A stretch of 64,000 nt of DNA from the NCBI GenBank assembly GCA_041687435.1, contig JAWLBX010000006.1:62001-126000 (forward strand), written 5' to 3'. Position 1 is the first letter of the stretch. The number at the start of each line of letters is the position of its first letter. Below, piece by piece: positions 26,209 to 34,696 of the stretch. The stretch comes from JACKII01 sp041687435. Lineage in GTDB: Bacteria; Pseudomonadota; Alphaproteobacteria; Bin95. The notes beneath the pieces are model-generated. The model had not been told where the DNA came from. It worked only from the letters and a program-made list of their open reading frames with translations, and made no database searches. Position numbers and translations under genes: made by a program.

Positions 26209-26832
26209 ATGCCGGATTTCAGCCTCGAACACACCCTCATTGCGCGCCATGGCGGCCCCGTTGCCGGGGTCGATGAGGTCGGCCGCGGCCCCTGGGCCGG
26301 GCCGGTAATGACGGCTGCGGTAGTGCTGGCCCCGGATTGCCCGCAAGATCTGCTGGATGCGATCCAGGACTCGAAAGCCCTCAAGCCGGCAGAGCGGGAG
26401 GCATTGGCCACGGTGTTGCCCCGCCATGCGGCGATAGGAATCGCCGCAGCCTCGGCCAGGGAGATCGACCGGCTGAATGTCCTGGCCGCAACCATGCTGG
26501 CGATGCAGCGGGCCGTCGCCGCACTGCCGCTTCAGCCTGCTGCCGTGCTGGTGGATGGCAACCGCCTGCCGCCCCTGCCCTGCCCCGCAGAAACCGCAGT
26601 AAAGGGCGATTCGTGTAGTCTTTCCATTGCCGCCGCCTCCATCATCGCCAAAGTCGCGCGGGACCGGCTGATGGCCCAGCTCTCTACTCGGTATCCAGCG
26701 TATGCGTGGGAGCGGAACGCCGGTTACGGAACCAAAGCCCATCAGGCAGGCCTTGCGGCCGCCGGCGTCAGCCCCCATCACCGCCGCTCATTTGCGCCGA
26801 TCCGGGAGCTGCTGAGTCAACTTGGCCGTTGA
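26209..26832 (+). CDS. rnhB: Ribonuclease HII
   Basis: 207 residues. The RNase HII signature GVDEVGRGPWAGPV holds the first catalytic D-E pair, DSKAL and VDGN follow, and the catalytic region AAASIIAKVARDRLM ends with HPAYAWERNAGYGTKAH-like YAWERNAGYGTKAHQAGL. It removes ribonucleotides from DNA. ATG 26209 gives the correct length. It is immediately upstream of ccrM, a common alphaproteobacterial pairing. Confidence 0.96.
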   Translation: MPDFSLEHTLIARHGGPVAGVDEVGRGPWAGPVMTAAVVLAPDCPQDLLDAIQDSKALKPAEREALATVLPRHAAIGIAAASAREIDRLNVLAATMLAMQRAVAALPLQPAAVLVDGNRLPPLPCPAETAVKGDSCSLSIAAASIIAKVARDRLMAQLSTRYPAYAWERNAGYGTKAHQAGLAAAGVSPHHRRSFAPIRELLSQLGR

Positions 26833-26836
26833 CGGC

Positions 26837-26883
26837 GAATCACTTGCGAATCAGAGTGCGAATCCAGAGTCACCCAACGAATC
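26837..26883. promoter_or_regulatory. Cluster of five GANTC methylation sites upstream of ccrM
   Basis: GANTC occurs at 26837, 26848, 26860, 26867 and 26879 within the 54-bp gap between rnhB and ccrM. Four are GAATC, three of them preceded by GC, and one is GAGTC. Spacings are 11, 12, 7 and 12 bp. Chance expectation is about 0.2 sites in this length. The ATG of ccrM begins 4 bp after the last site. This is likely a methylation-sensitive autoregulatory region. Confidence 0.75.
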
Positions 26884-26886
26884 GAG

Positions 26887-27981
26887 ATGACTGTGGACAT
26901 TCCTACCGACCGCCTCCTCATCGGCGACAGCTGCGAGACCCTGCGGCAGTTGCCGGATCAAAGCATCGACCTGGTATTTGCCGACCCGCCCTATAACCTG
27001 CAATTGCGGGGTGAGTTGCTGCGCCCGAACAACAGCAAAGTTGATGGCGTCAGCGAGGATTGGGACAAATTCGAATCAATTCAGACCTATGACGCATTCA
27101 CCCGCGCCTGGCTGAGCGAGGCCAGGCGGGTGCTGAAGCCCTCGGGCTCGATCTGGGTGATCGGCAGCTACCACAACATTTACCGCTTGGGCGCGGCGTT
27201 GCAGGATCTGGGCTTCTGGGTGCTGAACGAGGTCGTCTGGCGCAAGACCAATCCAATGCCGAATTTTCGCGGCACCCGCTTCACCAATGCGCACGAAACG
27301 CTGATCTGGTGCGCCGTCAGCGAACAGGCGCGCTACACATTCAACTACGACGCGATGAAGGCGCTGAACGACGATCTGCAAATGCGGAGCGACTGGCTGT
27401 TGCCAATTTGCAGCGGGCCTGAGCGGCTCAAGAACGCCGATGGCCACAAGGCCCACCCGACCCAGAAGCCGGAAGCGCTGCTGCACCGCGTTATCCTCGC
27501 GTCCAGCAACCCCGGCGACGTCGTGCTCGATCCGTTTTTCGGCACCGGCACGACCGGCGTTGTCGCCAAGCGGCTAGGCCGGCGCTGGGTCGGGATCGAG
27601 CGCGACCATACCTATGCCAAAATGGCGATGCACCGCATCCGCACGACGGAGGTGGCAGACGACCCCTCGGTCATCGAAACGCCATCGAAACGCTCTGCGC
27701 CACGCATACCGTTCGGCGCGGTGGTGGAGCGTGGCTTGCTGCGGCCGGGTGCAGTTTTGACCGACATCCGGGGACGGTTCGAGGCAAAGGTGCGGGCAGA
27801 CGGTACACTGATCACCGCAGAGCATCGCGGCTCGATCCACCAAGTCGGGGCCGCCGTCCAGGGCGCACCCGCCTGCAACGGCTGGACCTTCTGGCATTTC
27901 AAGCCGAAACGCAGCAAAGACCTCGCACCCATCGACATGCTGCGCCAGCAAGTACGGGCAGAACTGACCATCTCCGCCTGA
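26887..27981 (+). CDS. ccrM: Cell-cycle DNA adenine methyltransferase CcrM (GANTC specific)
   Basis: 364 residues, normal for CcrM. It is a beta-class N6-adenine methyltransferase: catalytic DPPYNLQL near residue 36, then a PNFRGTRFTNAHETLIW region, HPTQKPEALLHRVI, and the AdoMet motif DPFFGTGTTGVVAKRLGR. The C-terminal domain (about 270-364) with GAVVERGLLRPGAVL and the final W-T-F-W segment is the non-specific DNA-binding region special to CcrM. It methylates adenine in GANTC behind the replication fork and tunes cell-cycle genes. Five target sites lie directly upstream of its own start. Confidence 0.97.
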   Translation: MTVDIPTDRLLIGDSCETLRQLPDQSIDLVFADPPYNLQLRGELLRPNNSKVDGVSEDWDKFESIQTYDAFTRAWLSEARRVLKPSGSIWVIGSYHNIYRLGAALQDLGFWVLNEVVWRKTNPMPNFRGTRFTNAHETLIWCAVSEQARYTFNYDAMKALNDDLQMRSDWLLPICSGPERLKNADGHKAHPTQKPEALLHRVILASSNPGDVVLDPFFGTGTTGVVAKRLGRRWVGIERDHTYAKMAMHRIRTTEVADDPSVIETPSKRSAPRIPFGAVVERGLLRPGAVLTDIRGRFEAKVRADGTLITAEHRGSIHQVGAAVQGAPACNGWTFWHFKPKRSKDLAPIDMLRQQVRAELTISA

Positions 27982-28119
27982 TTTTGTTACCGCAGCGTCG
28001 CCCATCAAACCACCAAGACCCGGGCTCACTGGCTGCGTGTGACTTCAGGCGGCTCGACAGCGCGTAGATGGTTCCGGCATAACCGCCGCTAGGAATCCGG
28101 CGTGCTTGGGAGGTTGGCT

Positions 28120-28989
28120 ATGTCCGCTCCGATCCATAATGTTCTCGTCTGCGGCTATGGCACCATGGGCCGCGGCATTGTCCACCTGTTCACCCGCGGC
28201 GGCTTTCGGGTCACGGTTCTGACCCGTGACCCTGCCAGGATCGCGGGCGAGTTGCCGGAAGGCGCCACCGCCCTTGCCGACTTGCCGGCGGATGCGCCCG
28301 ACCTGGTGATGGAGAACTATCCCGAAGACATGGCGGCCAAGCAGGCGCTCTATGCCCGGCTGGAGGCGGCCTATGGCGGTCACCCTATCATCTCCACCAA
28401 CACCTCCGGCCTGAACCTGACGGAGCTGGCGGCCCCCCTTACTCACAAGTCCCAGTTCATCGGCGTCCACTATTTGCAACCGCCGGACGCCTTCCCCCTG
28501 GCCGAGGCCACCCGCATTGCCGAGACTTCGAACGAAACGGTCGAGCGGATGGTGACCGCGCTGAAACAGGTCGGCCAGGATGCGGTTATCCTGAACAAAC
28601 CGATTGTCGGGTTTCTGTTTAACCGCCTGCAACATGCGCTGCTGCACGAGGCCTATCACATGCTGGAACAAGGTTGGGTGACGGCGGAGGATATCGACAA
28701 ATACGGCCGTCTTGCCTTCGGCCCGCGCATGTGCGTGACCGGCATCATCGAGCAGAAGGACGTTGGTGGGCTGGACGTCAACGCCGCATCGCAACGCTCC
28801 ATCATTCCGGCGCTGCATCACTCTCCCGAACCCGTGCGATTGGTGCAGGATATGGCGGCGCGCGGAGATCACGGGGTCAAGACCGGCAAAGGTTTCTATG
28901 ACTGGGCCGGCGTCGACATGGATGCGTACAAGGCCAAGGCAGCGGATAAGACCCGCCGCATCCTGGCCATTATCCGCGAAAAAGACTGA
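28120..28989 (+). CDS. 3-hydroxyacyl-CoA dehydrogenase family protein
   Basis: 289 residues from ATG 28120, which has GGGAGG 5 nt upstream (GTG 28102 is the alternative). The Rossmann motif NVLVCGYGTMGRGIVHLF opens the protein, the catalytic histidine lies in GVHYLQPP, and the C-terminal helical domain contains FNRLQHALLHEAY and the closing KTGKGFYDW. It oxidises 3-hydroxyacyl-CoA or a related 3-hydroxy acid with NAD. It precedes the M20 peptidase by 12 bp, so the two are probably cotranscribed. Confidence 0.9.
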   Translation: MSAPIHNVLVCGYGTMGRGIVHLFTRGGFRVTVLTRDPARIAGELPEGATALADLPADAPDLVMENYPEDMAAKQALYARLEAAYGGHPIISTNTSGLNLTELAAPLTHKSQFIGVHYLQPPDAFPLAEATRIAETSNETVERMVTALKQVGQDAVILNKPIVGFLFNRLQHALLHEAYHMLEQGWVTAEDIDKYGRLAFGPRMCVTGIIEQKDVGGLDVNAASQRSIIPALHHSPEPVRLVQDMAARGDHGVKTGKGFYDWAGVDMDAYKAKAADKTRRILAIIREKD

Positions 28990-29001
28990 GGAAGCACTAA
29001 C

Positions 29002-30459
29002 ATGACAGACGAAACGGCAGAAACCCACGAGACCGAGACAACGCCTGCGGCCGGCGCCGAAACCACCGCCACACGGACCGATACGATCGCCAAGGCGCAG
29101 TCTTTGGTGGATGACGGCGCATTCGAGGAGGTGATGGCGCAATGGGTGGCCATTCCCTCAACCTCGCAGGAGGCGGACAAGCGTGACGCGCTCGCCCAGT
29201 ATCTGAGTGAAGCCATCGTTCCCGCCGTGGAGGCGCTGGGGTGCTACTGGCAGATGCACGAAAACCCGGACCCTACCGGCGGCCCCTTCCTCATTGCCGA
29301 GCGCTGGGAGGCCGACGACCGGCCGACTGTGCTGCTCTACGGCCATGGCGACACCGTGCAGGGTCAGGATGACCACTGGCAAGATGGGCTGGAGCCGTGG
29401 GTGACTGTGCTTGACGGCGACCGGCTCTACGGCCGCGGGACGGCAGACAACAAAGGCCAGCATGCCATTAACCTGTTGGCGCTGCTGACCGTGCTGGAGG
29501 CCCGCGGCAGCCTGGGCTTCAACCTGCGCATTCTCATTGAAATGAGCGAAGAGGTCGGCTCCCGCGGCCTGCGCGAGTTCGCGGAGGACCAGAAGGACAA
29601 ACTGACCGCCGATGTGCTGATCGCCTCCGACGGGCCGCGGCTGAAACCCGACCGGCCTACCATCTTCCTCGGTTCGCGCGGCGTCGCCACCTACAAACTG
29701 TCGATCCATGCCCGCGAAGGCGCACACCATTCCGGCAATTGGGGCGGTCTGCTCTCCAACCCAGCGATCCAACTGATGCATGCCATCGGCACGCTTGTCG
29801 ACGGCCGCGGCGCAATCAAGGTGGATGGCCTGAAGCCGCCGCCACTGTCCAACGCCGTGCGCGATGCCATTGCCGACTGCGAGGTGGACGGCGGCCCCGA
29901 TGCCCCTGAAATCGATCCGGATTGGGGCGAGCCGGGCCTTACCCCGTGGGAGCGTGTGTTCGGCTGGAACACCTTCGAAGTTCTCGCCTTTGAGACCGGA
30001 AACCCTGCCAACCCCGTCAACGCCGTGCCGCCCAACGCAACCGCCGTTTGCCAAATCCGTTTCATTGCCGGCAGCGACCAAGCCGGTTTCGAACAGGCCA
30101 TCAGGGACCACCTGAACGCCAACGGCTTCACCATGGTCGAACTGGAGTCCATGCGCATGGCCATGGCCGCCACCCGCACGGACCTCGACAATCCCTGCGT
30201 GGAACGCACCGTTTCCTCTCTGGAGCAGACCCTGGGGCATCGGCCTGCGGTGCTGCCGAACCTCGGCGGCTCCATCCCCAATGACGTGTTCACCGACCTG
30301 CTGGGTATGCCAACCGTCTGGGTGCCGCATTCCTACGTTGGATGCAGCCAGCACGCCCCCAACGAACATCTGCTGCTGCCGGTCGCCCGCGAGGGGCTGG
30401 GCATGATGGCCGGATTGTACTGGGATATCGGCGAGATGGAATATTCCCCAGAAAGCTAA
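29002..30459 (+). CDS. M20 family metallopeptidase / amidohydrolase
   Basis: 485 residues. The metal ligands of the M20 clan are in place: the histidine and aspartate in LLYGHGDTVQGQ, DNKGQ, and the catalytic EE pair in MSEEVGSRG, with a late histidine in GCSQHAPNEH. A dimerisation domain is inserted at about residues 230-370. The first 35 residues are threonine/glutamate rich and not conserved-looking. It hydrolyses a peptide, N-acyl amino acid or carbamoyl bond; the substrate is unknown. Confidence 0.9.
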   Translation: MTDETAETHETETTPAAGAETTATRTDTIAKAQSLVDDGAFEEVMAQWVAIPSTSQEADKRDALAQYLSEAIVPAVEALGCYWQMHENPDPTGGPFLIAERWEADDRPTVLLYGHGDTVQGQDDHWQDGLEPWVTVLDGDRLYGRGTADNKGQHAINLLALLTVLEARGSLGFNLRILIEMSEEVGSRGLREFAEDQKDKLTADVLIASDGPRLKPDRPTIFLGSRGVATYKLSIHAREGAHHSGNWGGLLSNPAIQLMHAIGTLVDGRGAIKVDGLKPPPLSNAVRDAIADCEVDGGPDAPEIDPDWGEPGLTPWERVFGWNTFEVLAFETGNPANPVNAVPPNATAVCQIRFIAGSDQAGFEQAIRDHLNANGFTMVELESMRMAMAATRTDLDNPCVERTVSSLEQTLGHRPAVLPNLGGSIPNDVFTDLLGMPTVWVPHSYVGCSQHAPNEHLLLPVAREGLGMMAGLYWDIGEMEYSPES

Positions 30460-30580
30460 CCCGGCACTTCGTTAGCTTTTCTGTGATCTCATTAACAGAA
30501 CTGCAAACGTCCCGTGGTTAGGGTGCGCCTCAAGGCGATGCGCGCAACCTGTGCATCTTACAAACGACAACGGGTGCACC

Positions 30581-31777
30581 ATGGTAAGCTGGGACGAACT
30601 GATTGCGCCGGATATGACAGGGGCCGGATGGGACGCCGACGGCGCATCCGAACATCGCGCGGCGTCCCCCTGGTCGGTCATGGACGGCCTGGATATCGGG
30701 CTTGCCCTTTGGCGTAGCAACGGCACCCTGCTGCAATGCAACCGTCCGTTCCGGCAGCTGTTCGGCAAAGGCCAGGAGGCTTGCCGGCCTGGCGCCTCCC
30801 TCCAACAAATGCTGGTGCTCGCCAGCGCCGCCCATCGCGGGCGGGAGCAGGCGCCGACCGGAATGGGCGGGCTGCTGGACGCCCACCGCACCTGCAGCAC
30901 TGCAGAATGGCGGGGCATAGACGGCCGGTGGTGGCATGCGCGGTTCAGCCTGCATGCCGCAGGGCAGCGGCTGTGCCGGGTGCTCGATATCTCTCACCAG
31001 AAACGGCTGGAACAGGAATGCCGCCAGTTGGCCGAAGTCTCTGGGCGCGAGGTGCCGCTGACCAAGGGGCTGGCGCATATGGGCCATGAACTGCGCACAC
31101 CGCTCAACGCAATCCTGGGTTTTTCCGACCTGATCCGGTCCGAAGCCATCGGGCCGCTTGGCCATCCGAGCTATGTTGAATATGCGAACGATATCCACGA
31201 CAGCGGCCAAGTATTGCTGACGGCAGTCGACCGCATTGCACTGCTGGTGAAGCTGGAATCCGGTCTCGTGCGACCGCAGTCGGAGGAAGTTTCGCACCGG
31301 GCGCTGATTTCGGCCGCCGTGGAAACGGTTCAGCCCATCGCAGCCGAGGCCGGCGTGACTTTGCAGGATTACAGCGGCAAGGCAGAGGTGATGCTGTTTG
31401 CCGACCGCTTCCTAGTCTCCAACATTCTGATCTACTTACTGGAAAACGCCATCGCCGCCACTCCACCAGGTGGCTCGGTAGAGGTGCATTGCCGGGTGAA
31501 TGGCGATGGCTCACTTGCCTTCGAAGTGCGGGACCGGGGCAAAGGCATCGCCCGTGACGCAATCGAGTTGATTCGCGAGCCGTTCGTGCGCCGGGACAGT
31601 GCCAACCCGCGCTGCCCTGCCGGTGTCGGCATGGGTTTGCCGGTGGCTGATCGGATGGCTGCCCTGCTCAACTGCACCATCGTCCTGGATAACGCCCCGG
31701 ACCAAGGAACGGCTGCCCGCCTGATCGTTCCGGCGGAGCGGGTGGTGCAAGCATCGCCGGACCTTTCCGCTGCCTGA
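30581..31777 (+). CDS. PAS-HisKA-HATPase sensor histidine kinase
   Basis: 398 residues, no membrane segments. A PAS-like domain (about 20-120, MDGLDIGLALWRSNGTLLQCN) is followed by a HisKA domain with the phospho-accepting histidine in MGHELRTPLNAILGF. The ATPase domain has an N box LLENAIAATP, a G1 box VRDRGKGI and a G2 box GVGMGLPVA. It is a soluble two-component sensor with no response regulator adjacent. ATG 30581 is used; an in-frame GTG at 30551 is possible. Confidence 0.92.
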   Translation: MVSWDELIAPDMTGAGWDADGASEHRAASPWSVMDGLDIGLALWRSNGTLLQCNRPFRQLFGKGQEACRPGASLQQMLVLASAAHRGREQAPTGMGGLLDAHRTCSTAEWRGIDGRWWHARFSLHAAGQRLCRVLDISHQKRLEQECRQLAEVSGREVPLTKGLAHMGHELRTPLNAILGFSDLIRSEAIGPLGHPSYVEYANDIHDSGQVLLTAVDRIALLVKLESGLVRPQSEEVSHRALISAAVETVQPIAAEAGVTLQDYSGKAEVMLFADRFLVSNILIYLLENAIAATPPGGSVEVHCRVNGDGSLAFEVRDRGKGIARDAIELIREPFVRRDSANPRCPAGVGMGLPVADRMAALLNCTIVLDNAPDQGTAARLIVPAERVVQASPDLSAA

Positions 31778-31808
31778 CGCCAGACAGGCTGTCGTCCGAT
31801 CCCAGACG

Positions 31809-31836
31809 AAAAAGCCCCGGCACGATGGCCGGGGCA
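31809..31836 (-). terminator. Intrinsic terminator of the alcohol dehydrogenase gene
   Basis: On the minus strand, GCCCCGGC and GCCGGGGC form an 8-bp stem around a short loop and are followed by TTTTT at 31813-31809. It lies 27 bp after the dehydrogenase stop at 31862 and also separates it from the convergent kinase gene. Confidence 0.85.
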
Positions 31837-31861
31837 GCGCTTCATCCAAAGCCCGTGTTTA

Positions 31862-32959
31862 TCAGAACTTGGTCACGCCGAAGTCGATGACGGAACGGAC
31901 AACCTTGCCTTCCTTCATCGCGGTGAAGCCTTCGTTGATTTCCTCCAGCTTGATATGGTTGGAAATCCAATCATCCAGTTGCAGGCGGCCGTTCATGTAA
32001 AGCTCGACCAGATTGGTCATATCCGTGCGGAAGCGGTTGGAGCCCATGGATGAGCCCTGAATCTTGCGCTCACGCAGGAAGTCCGCGCCATGGACTTCCA
32101 GCTTCTGCCCGAACGGCACCATGCCGACAATGGTGGCCGTGCCACCAATGGCCAGCATCTCGAACGCCTGTTCGGCGGTGCGCTTGGTACCCAGGCATTC
32201 GATGGCATGGTCGACGCCCCCCGACGTCATGTCGAGGATCTGCTGCACCGGGTCGCCATCCTTCGGATTCACCAGATCGGTCGCGCCGAGTTTGGCGGCC
32301 AGTTGCAATTTGACCGGGTTGGTGTCGACCGCGATCACCCGGCTGGCACCGGCAATGTGAGCGCCATGCAAGGCGGCCATACCGACGCCGCCGCAGCCGA
32401 TGATCGCCACCGTATCGTTGAACCGCACCTTGGCCGAATTCACCGCCGCACCGAAGCCGGTGATAACGCCACAGCCGATCAGCGCGCCGCGGTCCAATGG
32501 CATGTCCTTGCGCACCTTCACCACCGCGTTCTCGTGCACCAGCATCTGTTCGGCATAGGACGAGAGGTTGGTGAACTGGTTCAGCTTTTCCGGCCGGTCC
32601 CACTCGAACCGGTCGGCCTGCCCCGGCGGCTGCTTGACGGCAGTGTTAAGGCAAAGGTTCGGCCGGCCGGCGGTGCAGTTCTTGCAGGTGCCGCAGAACA
32701 CGCTGAGGCAGGTGATGACATGGTCGCCCGGCTGCACGTATTCCACTTCGGAGCCGACAGCCTCGACAACGCCGGCGCTCTCGTGCCCCAGGATCACGGG
32801 CATGGGGTGCGGATAGAGCCCCTCCATGAAATGCAGGTCCGAATGGCAGAGACCGGCGGCGGCGGTGCGGACCACGACCTCGTGCGCTTTCGGATCGCGG
32901 ACTTTGACCTCACAGATTTCGAGCGGCTTGTTCGGCTCGAACAGCACGGCGGCTTTCAT
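31862..32959 (-). CDS. Zinc-dependent alcohol dehydrogenase, class III-like
   Basis: 365 residues of the medium-chain dehydrogenase family. Catalytic zinc ligands: the cysteine in AAGLCHSD, the histidine of ILGHESAG, and the later cysteine in ALIGCGV. The structural zinc lobe is CGTCKNCTAGRPNLC. The NAD motif is IIGCGGVGMAALHGA. The layout resembles formaldehyde/glutathione-type and mycothiol-type dehydrogenases, but the full class III signature cannot be confirmed by eye. It is transcribed alone and ended by a strong terminator. Confidence 0.9.
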   Translation of the reverse strand: MKAAVLFEPNKPLEICEVKVRDPKAHEVVVRTAAAGLCHSDLHFMEGLYPHPMPVILGHESAGVVEAVGSEVEYVQPGDHVITCLSVFCGTCKNCTAGRPNLCLNTAVKQPPGQADRFEWDRPEKLNQFTNLSSYAEQMLVHENAVVKVRKDMPLDRGALIGCGVITGFGAAVNSAKVRFNDTVAIIGCGGVGMAALHGAHIAGASRVIAVDTNPVKLQLAAKLGATDLVNPKDGDPVQQILDMTSGGVDHAIECLGTKRTAEQAFEMLAIGGTATIVGMVPFGQKLEVHGADFLRERKIQGSSMGSNRFRTDMTNLVELYMNGRLQLDDWISNHIKLEEINEGFTAMKEGKVVRSVIDFGVTKF

Positions 32960-33030
32960 GGGCGTTCCTCAATGTTTTCTGGTTAACAGTTCGCCGAAAG
33001 TATTGCACAGGCACGGTTCGGTTCAAAGGC

Positions 33031-33867
33031 TCAGTGAATCATGCCGCCGTCGATCAGGATCACCCGGCCGGTGACATAGTTGGAAAGGTCGGTGGTCAGG
33101 AACTCCACCACGCCGCAACAATCCTCAATCGTGCCCTCGCGCTTCAGGGCCACCACCTCGTTCGCCCGCGCCGCGCGGTCGCCGAGGCGGCCGGTGCGGA
33201 TGATGCCGGGGGCGATGGCGTTGACGTTGATGTTGAACGGACCAAGCTCCTGCGCCAATGCGCGGGTGTAGTGGATGATCGCGGCCTTGGCCGTGCCGTA
33301 GGGGTGATAGGCGCCGCGGGCATCGACGCCTGCGGTGGACGATACGGTGACGATCTTGCCGCCGCCCGCCTGTTTCAGAAAAGGCGTCGCGGCCATGCAG
33401 GTGTACATGCAGGTCTTGACGTTGATGTCCATCACCCGGGTCAGCATTTCCTCCGGTGTGTTGGAGGGGGTGCCGGTGGTGACGTCGTCCAGCACCTGAT
33501 TGGCCCCCTCCCCGCCCTGTTTCTCGTCGGCGAAGCGGACGGTGCCGCCGCCGGCGTTGGCAACGACGATGTCGAGCCGGCCCATCTGCTGCGCGATTTG
33601 CGCCACGGCTTGTTCGGTCGCCTTGCGGTCGGTCAGATCGACCTCCAGCCCCATGGCGCGCACGCCCAGCGCCTCGCACTCCGCCATGACGCTGTCGGCG
33701 GTCAGCAGGGCCCGCTCGAACTCGTACACCTCCGCCGCGTGCAGGTTGCGGTCGATGATGGCGACATCGGCGCCCAGTTCGGCGAGCCGCAGCGCGTAGC
33801 CCCGGCCCAGGCCGCGCGCGCCGCCCGTGACCAATGCGACCTTGCCGGCCAGTTTCTTCTCGCTCAT
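33031..33867 (-). CDS. Short-chain dehydrogenase/reductase
   Basis: 278 residues. TGGARGLGRGYALRLAELG binds the cofactor, ANAGGG replaces the usual NNAG, and catalysis is by serine in VSSTAG and the YGTAK pair; PGIIRTGRL follows. An insertion at about residues 95-125 (KQGGEGANQ region) makes it longer than typical, as in carveol-dehydrogenase-like SDRs. ATG 33867 follows the crotonase stop by 4 bp with GAGG upstream, so the two genes are cotranscribed. Confidence 0.9.
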   Translation of the reverse strand: MSEKKLAGKVALVTGGARGLGRGYALRLAELGADVAIIDRNLHAAEVYEFERALLTADSVMAECEALGVRAMGLEVDLTDRKATEQAVAQIAQQMGRLDIVVANAGGGTVRFADEKQGGEGANQVLDDVTTGTPSNTPEEMLTRVMDINVKTCMYTCMAATPFLKQAGGGKIVTVSSTAGVDARGAYHPYGTAKAAIIHYTRALAQELGPFNINVNAIAPGIIRTGRLGDRAARANEVVALKREGTIEDCCGVVEFLTTDLSNYVTGRVILIDGGMIH

Positions 33868-33871
33868 CGCC

Positions 33872-34546
33872 TCAGGCTCCCAGGGCTGCAATTCGGTCGA
33901 GGGTGGGTTGGCGCACCCGGCGTTTGGTTTCGGCAAAGGCGGCGGGGTCGAGTTCCGCCAGTTTTTCCGCCGCAGCGGTGAGGGTGCCGTCGAAACCGGC
34001 GGCGTCGGCCACCTGATCGAGATAGCCGACCGCGATGGCTTCCTCCGGCGCATACAGCTCCGCATTGATGGTGGCGCGCTGGAAGGCCGTCGGCGCCAGC
34101 CGGTCGCGCCCCATCTCCAGCCCGGCAATCGGCAGAGACAGGCCGATACCGGTCTCGTTCAGGCCGATACGGAAGTCGCCGGAGAGTCCGACGCGCGCGT
34201 CACCGGCGAACAGCAGCAGCGCTCCCATGGCGACCGCATGCCCGGTCACGCCAAAGACAATCGGCAGCGGCGAGAGATAGAGGCGCTTCAGCAGCGCCAT
34301 GCCATCGTCCCGCATCTTGGCCTTCAACGCCTCGTCATCGCCGCGGATGATCTTCAGGTCGAACCCGCCCGACAGCAGCCCCGGCCGGCCACGGATGATG
34401 ACGGCGCGCGCGCTATCGCTAGCGGCACGGTCCAGCCCGGCGTTGAGCCCGGCGGACATGGCGGGCGCCATGGCATTCGCCTTGCCATCATCCATGGCAA
34501 GCGTGGCGATGCCGCCGGCAAGGCTGTAGGTGACAGGGTCTGGCAT
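33872..34546 (-). CDS. Enoyl-CoA hydratase/isomerase (crotonase) family protein
   Basis: 224 residues, slightly short. It has crotonase features: IATLAMDDGKANAM at the N-terminus, an oxyanion-hole turn in IRGRPGLLSGGFDL, and a second glycine region GVTGHAVAMGALLLFAGDARV. The usual catalytic glutamates are not obvious (the FRIGLNETGIGL loop has one), so hydratase activity is uncertain. It is coupled to the following SDR gene, pointing to a two-step conversion of an acyl-CoA. Confidence 0.85.
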   Translation of the reverse strand: MPDPVTYSLAGGIATLAMDDGKANAMAPAMSAGLNAGLDRAASDSARAVIIRGRPGLLSGGFDLKIIRGDDEALKAKMRDDGMALLKRLYLSPLPIVFGVTGHAVAMGALLLFAGDARVGLSGDFRIGLNETGIGLSLPIAGLEMGRDRLAPTAFQRATINAELYAPEEAIAVGYLDQVADAAGFDGTLTAAAEKLAELDPAAFAETKRRVRQPTLDRIAALGA

Positions 34547-34696
34547 GGCGTCTCCGCATGTTTGCTTTGGGTTGGTTCTTGCTCTCGCCAGTGTGGCCCG
34601 GAAGGGCTGCGGCTGTTAAGGGGGCATCTGCCACTGGGACCGCAGAATCCCGGGATAGTGAAACAGGGTTTCCGCGGCGAAGAATTGGCTTCCATG

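Noticed and set aside
28045..29142. 365-residue leftward open frame
   Set aside because: Antisense to the 3-hydroxyacyl-CoA dehydrogenase gene; composition typical of a high-G+C shadow.
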